From: Clostridiales bacterium
GTDB lineage: Bacteria > Bacillota > Clostridia > Oscillospirales > CAG-272
Direction: 5' to 3'
NCBI GenBank assembly: GCA_021202555.1
Contig: JAJQCT010000006.1
Location: 33,079-97,078, forward strand
DNA: 64,000 nt
Part shown: positions 58,372 to 64,000 of the stretch, one piece after another
Layout: every line of letters starts with the position of its first letter
How positions within the stretch are numbered: the stretch's first letter is position 1
Notes under the pieces: generated by a model
Databases searched by the model: none
What the model was told of the DNA's origin: nothing
What the model saw: the letters and a program-made list of their open reading frames with translations, nothing else
Program-made: the position numbers and the translations under genes

Positions 58372-59880
58372 ATGAAAAAATCGCTTTATCCGACGCGGGA
58401 GGCGGTCGGACAGTACGCCGAGAGCGGAAATTATCGGCGTGTCCCGATTTGCCGCGAGCTTATGGCTGACAGATTCACGCCTGTCGAGGTCATGCGCATA
58501 CTCGCCGCCGCCGACAAGCACTGCTTTTTGCTTGAAAGTGCGGAGCAAAATCAAAGGTGGGGGCGCTGGTCGTTTCTCGGCTGCGATCCGACAGTCGAAA
58601 TCACGTCAAATGACGGCGCGCTTTGTGTGCGTGAGGAAACGGACGACGGCGAGATTTCTGTGAAGGAGGCGAGCGTTTCTCATCCGAAGGATGAAATACG
58701 AAAAATACTTTCAGAATACAAAAGCCCATATATTGACGGTATGCCTCCCTTTTCGGGCGGACTTGTCGGATATTTTTCCTATGACTACATCAAATATTCG
58801 GAGCCGACGCTTTCGTTTGACAATCTTGACGGCGGGGATTTCCGCGATGTTGATTTAATGCTATTTGACCGCGTTATCGCGTTTGACGGGTACAGACAAA
58901 AAATTTTTGTCATCGCAGGCGTTGACGTTTCAGATTCGGACAGAATTGATTCGGCATATGATGAGGCGAGCCTCGCGATTGACAATATCGTATCGCTCAT
59001 CACAAGCGGCGTGCGCGCGTATTTTCCGAAGCTTCATCTGAAGGATAAGCTGAAGCCGAAATTTTCGCGCGAGGAATACGGGAGCATGGTTGAGCGCGGC
59101 AAGCATTATATCAAAGAGGGCGATATATTTCAGGTAGTGCTTTCAAATCCGCAGACGGCGCCCGCCGAGGGCAGCCTTTTTGACACCTACCGCGTCCTGC
59201 GCTCGACAAATCCGTCGCCATATATGTTCTATTTCAGAAGCGACGACATCGAAATTGCGGGAGCATCTCCCGAAACCCTCGTAAAGCTTGAAAACGGAAC
59301 GCTTCACACCTTCCCGCTGGCGGGAACGCGACCCCGCGGGGCAACGGACGATGAGGACCTCGCGCTTGAAAAATCACTTCTCGCAGATGAAAAGGAGCTT
59401 GCCGAGCACAATATGCTCGTCGATCTCGGGCGCAATGACATCGGCAGAATAAGCGAGCTTGGAAGCGTAAAAATGGAAACATACCTCGACATTCTCCGCT
59501 TCTCGCACGTCATGCACATCGGCTCGACCGTGAGAGGAACAATTAAGGATGGAATGGACGCGCTCGACGCGATTGATTCGATTCTGCCCGCGGGAACGCT
59601 TTCGGGCGCGCCGAAGCTTCGCGCCTGCGAGATAATAAGCGAGCTTGAAGGCGAGCGGCGAGGAATTTACGGCGGTGCCGTCGGGTATCTCGATTTTGCG
59701 GGAAATCTCGACACCTGCATAGCGATTCGCTTGGCTTATAAGAAAAACGGCGTCGTCACCGTCCGCTCGGGCGCAGGAATTGTCGCCGACAGCGTACCCG
59801 ACCGCGAATTTGACGAATGCATAAACAAGGCGTTTGCGGTTGTCAGCGCGCTTCACACGGCTGAGGAGGGACTTGAATGA
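58372..59880 (+). CDS. trpE: Anthranilate synthase component I
   Basis: 502 residues with the chorismate-binding core: AGASPETLVKLENG, FPLAGTRPRG, ELAEHNMLVDLGRND, GTLSGAPKLRA and YGGAVGYLDFAG. The N-terminal LLESAEQ segment matches the site of tryptophan feedback inhibition. It makes anthranilate from chorismate using ammonia from TrpG. GGAGG precedes the ATG; its stop overlaps trpG by ATGA. Confidence 0.97.
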   Translation: MKKSLYPTREAVGQYAESGNYRRVPICRELMADRFTPVEVMRILAAADKHCFLLESAEQNQRWGRWSFLGCDPTVEITSNDGALCVREETDDGEISVKEASVSHPKDEIRKILSEYKSPYIDGMPPFSGGLVGYFSYDYIKYSEPTLSFDNLDGGDFRDVDLMLFDRVIAFDGYRQKIFVIAGVDVSDSDRIDSAYDEASLAIDNIVSLITSGVRAYFPKLHLKDKLKPKFSREEYGSMVERGKHYIKEGDIFQVVLSNPQTAPAEGSLFDTYRVLRSTNPSPYMFYFRSDDIEIAGASPETLVKLENGTLHTFPLAGTRPRGATDDEDLALEKSLLADEKELAEHNMLVDLGRNDIGRISELGSVKMETYLDILRFSHVMHIGSTVRGTIKDGMDALDAIDSILPAGTLSGAPKLRACEIISELEGERRGIYGGAVGYLDFAGNLDTCIAIRLAYKKNGVVTVRSGAGIVADSVPDREFDECINKAFAVVSALHTAEEGLE

Positions 59881-60452
59881 TACTTCTTATTGATAACTAC
59901 GACAGCTTCGCTTATAATCTTTATCAGCTTGTCGGCTCGTTCCGCCCCGACACAAAGGTCGTGCGAAACGACAAAATAACGACGGATGAAATAGAGAAAA
60001 TGCGTCCCGACGCGATATTCCTCTCGCCCGGTCCCGGTCGTCCCGAAAATGCCGGCATCTGCATTCCCGTAATAAGGCGCTTTTCAGGCGAGATTCCGAT
60101 ATTCGGCGTATGCCTCGGACATCAGTCAATCTGCGCTGCGTTCGGCGGCGTCGTCGGCTACGCCTCCCGCCTCATGCACGGCAAGGTGTCGGAGGTGACA
60201 CATTCGCGCGAGAGCAGGCTCTTTGAGGGAATTGATGAGCGCTTCCCCGCAGCGAGATACCATTCGCTTGCGGCTGAAAGGGAGACGCTGCCGCCAGAGC
60301 TTCATGTGACGGCATACACTGACGACGGCGAGGTGATGGCTGTCGAGCATGAAAAATTTCCCGTCGTCGGAGTTCAGTTCCACCCCGAATCTGTGATGAC
60401 GCCGTGCGGCGGTCAGATTGTGTCAAATTTTTTGAATCTTTTTGTGAGGTGA
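59877..60452 (+). CDS. trpG: Anthranilate synthase component II (glutamine amidotransferase)
   Basis: 191 residues, class I amidotransferase. The nucleophile Cys lies in GVCLGHQSI and the catalytic His-Glu pair in FHPESVMT. It may serve both TrpE and a PabB, as in many Firmicutes. Overlaps trpE by four bases and precedes trpD by 7 bp. Confidence 0.96.
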   Translation: MILLIDNYDSFAYNLYQLVGSFRPDTKVVRNDKITTDEIEKMRPDAIFLSPGPGRPENAGICIPVIRRFSGEIPIFGVCLGHQSICAAFGGVVGYASRLMHGKVSEVTHSRESRLFEGIDERFPAARYHSLAAERETLPPELHVTAYTDDGEVMAVEHEKFPVVGVQFHPESVMTPCGGQIVSNFLNLFVR

Positions 60453-60459
60453 TATATTT

Positions 60460-61479
60460 ATGATCAAAGAAGCTATTGCGAAAATCGTGTCTGGTCAGGA
60501 CCTGACGTATCAGGAAGCCTACGACGTGATGAATGAAATCATGTCTGGCGAAACGACACAGACAATGAATGCTGCATTTCTGGCAGCGCTTTCGACAAAG
60601 AGCGACATTGCGGAAACTCCCGATGAAATCGCGGGCTGCGCTGCCGCAATGCGCGACAACGCCGCGCTTCGTGTGAATTACAAAGATGACGTTCTTGAAA
60701 TCGTCGGTACGGGCGGCGACAGAGCCGGGAGCTTCAACATCTCAACGACATCGTCATTTGTAATCGCGGCTGCGGGCGTCAAGGTGGCAAAGCACGGCAA
60801 CCGCGCCGCGTCGTCAAAATCGGGTGCGGCGGACTGCCTTGAGGCGCTCGGCGCGAATATAAACCTCGAGCCTGAAAAGTGCGTCGAGCTGCTCGACCGC
60901 GTGGGCTTCTGCTTCCTTTTCGCGCAGAAATATCACACATCGATGAAATACGTCGGCGCGATACGCCGCGAGCTTGGAATACGCACAGTATTCAACATTC
61001 TGGGACCCCTCGCCAATCCGGCGAATCCGACGCTTCACTTAATGGGAGTATACGACGAATATCTCGTCGAGCCGATGGCAAGAGTGCTTACAAACCTCGG
61101 CGTAAAGCGCGGAATGGTCGTATACGGACTTGACAGGCTCGACGAAATCTCCGTGAGCGCCGAAACAAAGGTATGCGATTTCGGCGGCGGCGAATACAAA
61201 ACCTACGTCATATCGCCCGAAGAGCTTGGGCTCTCAAGGCATAATAAATCGGATATTGTCGGCGGCACGCCCGAGGAAAATGCCGAAATTACCCGCGCCG
61301 TTCTTCATGGAGAGCGCGGGGCGAAGCGCGACGCCGTTCTGGCAAATGCGGGCGCGGCAATTTACTTTTCGGGGAAAGCCGATACTATTAAGGGCGGCGT
61401 AGAGCTGGCGGCAAATCTCGTCGATTCGGGCGCCGCATATCGGGTGCTTGAGGATTTTGTCAGGATTAGCCGCGAATGA
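60460..61479 (+). CDS. trpD: Anthranilate phosphoribosyltransferase
   Basis: 339 residues. The PRPP-binding [34 protein letters not shown] and the conserved [13 protein letters not shown] are present. It couples anthranilate to phosphoribosyl pyrophosphate. The stop overlaps the trpC start by ATGA. Confidence 0.97.
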   Translation: MIKEAIAKIVSGQDLTYQEAYDVMNEIMSGETTQTMNAAFLAALSTKSDIAETPDEIAGCAAAMRDNAALRVNYKDDVLEIVGTGGDRAGSFNISTTSSFVIAAAGVKVAKHGNRAASSKSGAADCLEALGANINLEPEKCVELLDRVGFCFLFAQKYHTSMKYVGAIRRELGIRTVFNILGPLANPANPTLHLMGVYDEYLVEPMARVLTNLGVKRGMVVYGLDRLDEISVSAETKVCDFGGGEYKTYVISPEELGLSRHNKSDIVGGTPEENAEITRAVLHGERGAKRDAVLANAGAAIYFSGKADTIKGGVELAANLVDSGAAYRVLEDFVRISRE

Positions 61480-62288
61480 CGATACTCGATAAAATAGCGG
61501 AGCGCACTTTTGCAAGAGTTGCCGAAAGAAAGCTCGCACATCCGACAGATGAGCTTGCTGAAAAATGCGCCGTGCTTTGCAGGGGCGAGCCGAAATTCAG
61601 GGACGCGCTTTGCAAAGACGGGCTTTCATTCATCTGCGAGGTCAAGCGCGCCTCTCCCTCGCGCGGCATGATTTCACCCGATTTTCCCTATCTTGAAATC
61701 GCGCGTGATTACGAGGCTGGCGGAGCCGATGCGGTGTCATGTCTCACCGAGCCCGAATGGTTTTTAGGTTCGGATGAGATTTTCGCCGATGTGAGACGCG
61801 AAATCGGCACTCCGATGCTTCGCAAGGATTTCACCGTCGATGAATATCAGCTTTACGAGGCGCGGCTTCTGGGGGCAGACGCGGTTTTGCTCATCAGCTC
61901 GCTTTTGAACACGAAAACGCTCTCGCGCTATCTTGAAATCTGCGACAGTCTGGGGCTTGACGCGCTCGTCGAGGCTCATACGGAGGATGAAATCGCGTCT
62001 GCCGTCGAGGCGGGCGCCCGTATTATCGGCGTGAACAACAGAAATCTTAAGGATTTCACCGTTGATTTCAGCAACGCATCCAGACTTCGCTCACTGATAC
62101 CGAGCGGCGTCGTATATGTTGCAGAATCGGGCGTAAAATCCCCAGAGGACGTCCACGCTCTTTCCGAAATCGGTGCGGACGCGGCTCTCATAGGCGAATA
62201 TCTCATGAAATCCGCCGACAGAAAAAAGATACTTGCCGAGCTTTACCGCGCGGCTGGCAAAAAATTTACGACAGATGACGAAAATTAA
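61476..62288 (+). CDS. trpC: Indole-3-glycerol phosphate synthase
   Basis: 270 residues, a TIM barrel with [40 protein letters not shown] and VAESGV, covering the catalytic Lys and Glu residues. It closes the indole ring from CdRP. Overlaps trpF by 14 bp. Confidence 0.97.
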   Translation: MTILDKIAERTFARVAERKLAHPTDELAEKCAVLCRGEPKFRDALCKDGLSFICEVKRASPSRGMISPDFPYLEIARDYEAGGADAVSCLTEPEWFLGSDEIFADVRREIGTPMLRKDFTVDEYQLYEARLLGADAVLLISSLLNTKTLSRYLEICDSLGLDALVEAHTEDEIASAVEAGARIIGVNNRNLKDFTVDFSNASRLRSLIPSGVVYVAESGVKSPEDVHALSEIGADAALIGEYLMKSADRKKILAELYRAAGKKFTTDDEN

Positions 62289-62883
62289 GATTTGCGGGCT
62301 TTCTCGCGAGGATGACGTCGAATACGTAAACGAGGCGCGCCCCGACTTCTGCGGATTTATAATAAATTATCCGAAAAGCAAAAGAAACGTATCGCCCGAT
62401 ACGGTGCGCCGGCTCTCGTCGAGGCTTTCGGATGAAATTCTGCCCGTCGGAGTATTCGTAAACGAAAATATCAATCTTGTTGCTTCGCTTTTGCGTGACG
62501 GTACGCTTTACGCCTGTCAGCTTCACGGCAGCGAGGACGAGGATTATATTTCCCGTCTGCGCTCTTTGACGGACAAGCCGATAATCAAAGCATTCCGCGT
62601 AAAATCGCGCGCCGAGCTTGAATTTGCGGCTGTGTGTACGGGTGATTTTGTTCTGCTTGACAGCGGCGCCGGCAGCGGAGTGACGTTTGATTGGTCTTTG
62701 CTTTCGGGATTTCCGCGCCCGTATTTTCTCGCGGGCGGGCTGAACGATGTCAATATTGCGGCGGCGCTCGATACGCTTCATCCCTATGCCGTCGATATAT
62801 CAAGCGGAGTTGAGACGGACGGAGTGAAGGACAGGGACAAAATACAAAGGGCGGTCGCAGCAGTCCGCAAAAACAACATTTGA
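62275..62883 (+). CDS. trpF: Phosphoribosylanthranilate isomerase
   Basis: 202 residues, starting [13 protein letters not shown] with the catalytic Cys in KICG, and ending with [15 protein letters not shown] and [14 protein letters not shown] with the usual Asp. The ATG at 62275 is chosen by homology and lies within the end of trpC. A separate TrpF gene, not fused to TrpC. Confidence 0.96.
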   Translation: MTKIKICGLSREDDVEYVNEARPDFCGFIINYPKSKRNVSPDTVRRLSSRLSDEILPVGVFVNENINLVASLLRDGTLYACQLHGSEDEDYISRLRSLTDKPIIKAFRVKSRAELEFAAVCTGDFVLLDSGAGSGVTFDWSLLSGFPRPYFLAGGLNDVNIAAALDTLHPYAVDISSGVETDGVKDRDKIQRAVAAVRKNNI

Positions 62884-62902
62884 TAAAGGAGATTTTGTGA
62901 AA

Positions 62903-64000
62903 ATGAACGAAAAAGGACGCTTCGGAATTCACGGCGGACAGTACATTCCCGAAACGCTGATGAACGCCGTCAACGAGCTTGAGGAAGCATATAATCACTA
63001 TAAGGATGACCCGGAATTCAACCGTGAGCTGACGGAGCTTCTGAATGAATACGCCGGCAGACCTTCGCGGCTTTATTTTGCCGAGCATATGACAAACGAC
63101 CTTGGCGGCGCGAAAATATACTTAAAGCGCGAGGATCTCAATCACACAGGCGCGCACAAGATAAACAACGTGTTAGGACAGGTGCTTCTCGCAAAAAAAA
63201 TGGGCAAAACGCGCGTAATCGCCGAGACTGGCGCGGGACAGCACGGCGTTGCAACTGCAACGGCGGCGGCGCTCATGGGAATGGAGTGCGAAATTTACAT
63301 GGGACGCGAGGACACAAAGCGTCAGGCACTCAACGTATATAAAATGAAGCTTCTCGGCGCGACAGTTCACCCTGTAGACAGCGGAACCGCTACGCTGAAG
63401 GATGCGGTGTCGGAGACGTTCCGCGAATGGGTGTCGAGAATCGACGACACACATTACGTTCTCGGCTCCGTCATGGGACCTCATCCCTTCCCTACGATTG
63501 TGCGTGATTTTCAGGCGGTGATTTCGCGCGAAATAAAGTCACAGATGCTCGAAAAGGAGGGCAGACTTCCCGACGCGGTGCTTGCGTGCGTCGGCGGCGG
63601 CTCAAACGCTATAGGGTCGTTTTATCATTTCATAGATGACCGTGACGTGCGTCTTATCGGCTGCGAGGCTGCCGGACGCGGAATTGACACATACGAAACA
63701 GCCGCTACAATGGCAACAGGAAAGCTTGGCATATTCCACGGAATGAAGAGCTATTTCTGTCAGGATGAGTTCGGGCAGATAGCCCCTGTCTATTCAATTT
63801 CGGCAGGGCTTGATTACCCCGGAGTAGGTCCCGAGCACGCATGGCTTCGCGACACGGGGCGCGCCGAATATGTACCGATAACGGACGACGAGGCTGTCGA
63901 TGCGTTTGAATATCTTTCAAAAATCGAGGGCATAATCCCCGCAATTGAATCGGCTCACGCCGTCGCTTACGCGATGAAGCTCGCGCCTACTATGAAAAAG
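62903..64000 (+). CDS. trpB: Tryptophan synthase beta chain (partial, runs off the window)
   Basis: 366 codons are visible without a stop. [14 protein letters not shown] opening, the PLP Lys in [27 protein letters not shown] and the phosphate loop GGGSNAIG mark a TrpB1-type enzyme, which joins indole and serine. AAAGGAGA lies upstream; a GTG at 62897 is an alternative in-frame start. About 30 residues should be missing at the end, and trpA probably follows outside the window. Confidence 0.96.
   Translation, partial: MNEKGRFGIHGGQYIPETLMNAVNELEEAYNHYKDDPEFNRELTELLNEYAGRPSRLYFAEHMTNDLGGAKIYLKREDLNHTGAHKINNVLGQVLLAKKMGKTRVIAETGAGQHGVATATAAALMGMECEIYMGREDTKRQALNVYKMKLLGATVHPVDSGTATLKDAVSETFREWVSRIDDTHYVLGSVMGPHPFPTIVRDFQAVISREIKSQMLEKEGRLPDAVLACVGGGSNAIGSFYHFIDDRDVRLIGCEAAGRGIDTYETAATMATGKLGIFHGMKSYFCQDEFGQIAPVYSISAGLDYPGVGPEHAWLRDTGRAEYVPITDDEAVDAFEYLSKIEGIIPAIESAHAVAYAMKLAPTMKK

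Overview
The window looks like chromosome from a spore-forming, low-to-moderate GC Firmicute of class Clostridia, probably an uncultured gut member of the Oscillospirales or a neighbouring order. The reasons are a Spo0A and a SpoIVB, the Firmicutes operon ylxM-ffh-rpsP-khpA, a tryptophan T-box, TTG starts with strong Shine-Dalgarno sequences, and many sigma-A promoters at or close to TTGACA-17-TATAAT. Species cannot be fixed from this sequence alone.

Layout. 1-5.7 kb: hairpin repeats carrying promoters, then an operon of two zinc-ribbon ABC exporters around a DUF1854 protein. 5.7-9.3 kb: small genes on the minus strand (phosphodiesterase, cyclophilin, Spo0A, a ThyX-like protein) with a 108-bp tandem repeat. 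9.5-13.7 kb: an unusual HTH-GlmM fusion, a hexapeptide acyltransferase and a PL11 rhamnogalacturonan lyase. 14.0-19.9 kb: an AT-richer accessory block on the minus strand. It is a collection of orphan C-terminal toxin modules, immunity-type genes and their broken copies, plus two tandem small RNAs with tRNA-like ends, each with its own promoter and terminator. 20.1-22.4 kb: the SRP/S16 operon. 22.6-27.5 kb: glycerol kinase, an ECF sigma factor with a membrane partner, and a lipoprotein serpin. 27.5-37.4 kb: rodA, proS, zinc-ribbon membrane proteins, a TetR operon, yceD-rpmF, a tRNA methyltransferase and rsmI. 37.5-44.5 kb: an operon asnB-like / D-aspartate ligase-like / aspartate racemase / murE / PHP, which reads as a complete D-Asp or D-Asn peptidoglycan cross-bridge pathway. 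44.6-53.7 kb: a SleB-like fragment, spoIVB, membrane proteins, two DUF308 proteins each with its own regulator, and metY. 53.9-57.9 kb: an HTH-TPR regulator, a small exported peptide, a leader mini-gene, a secreted caspase-fold-like protein and a lipoprotein. 58.0-64.0 kb: T-box-controlled trpEGDCFB, cut by the window end.

Two themes join separate regions. First, a family of short palindromic elements recurs at seven or so sites. In most copies a sigma-A -10 box sits directly beside a hairpin, so transcripts would begin with a stem-loop. Second, the toxin block shows recombination scars: 92-bp linker repeats, 5' and 3' gene fragments fused together, and a promoter joined to the inside of a gene. 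The most unusual candidates are the paired tRNA-like RNAs, the HTH-GlmM fusion with a dyad over its own -35 box, and the hairpin-leader promoter family.
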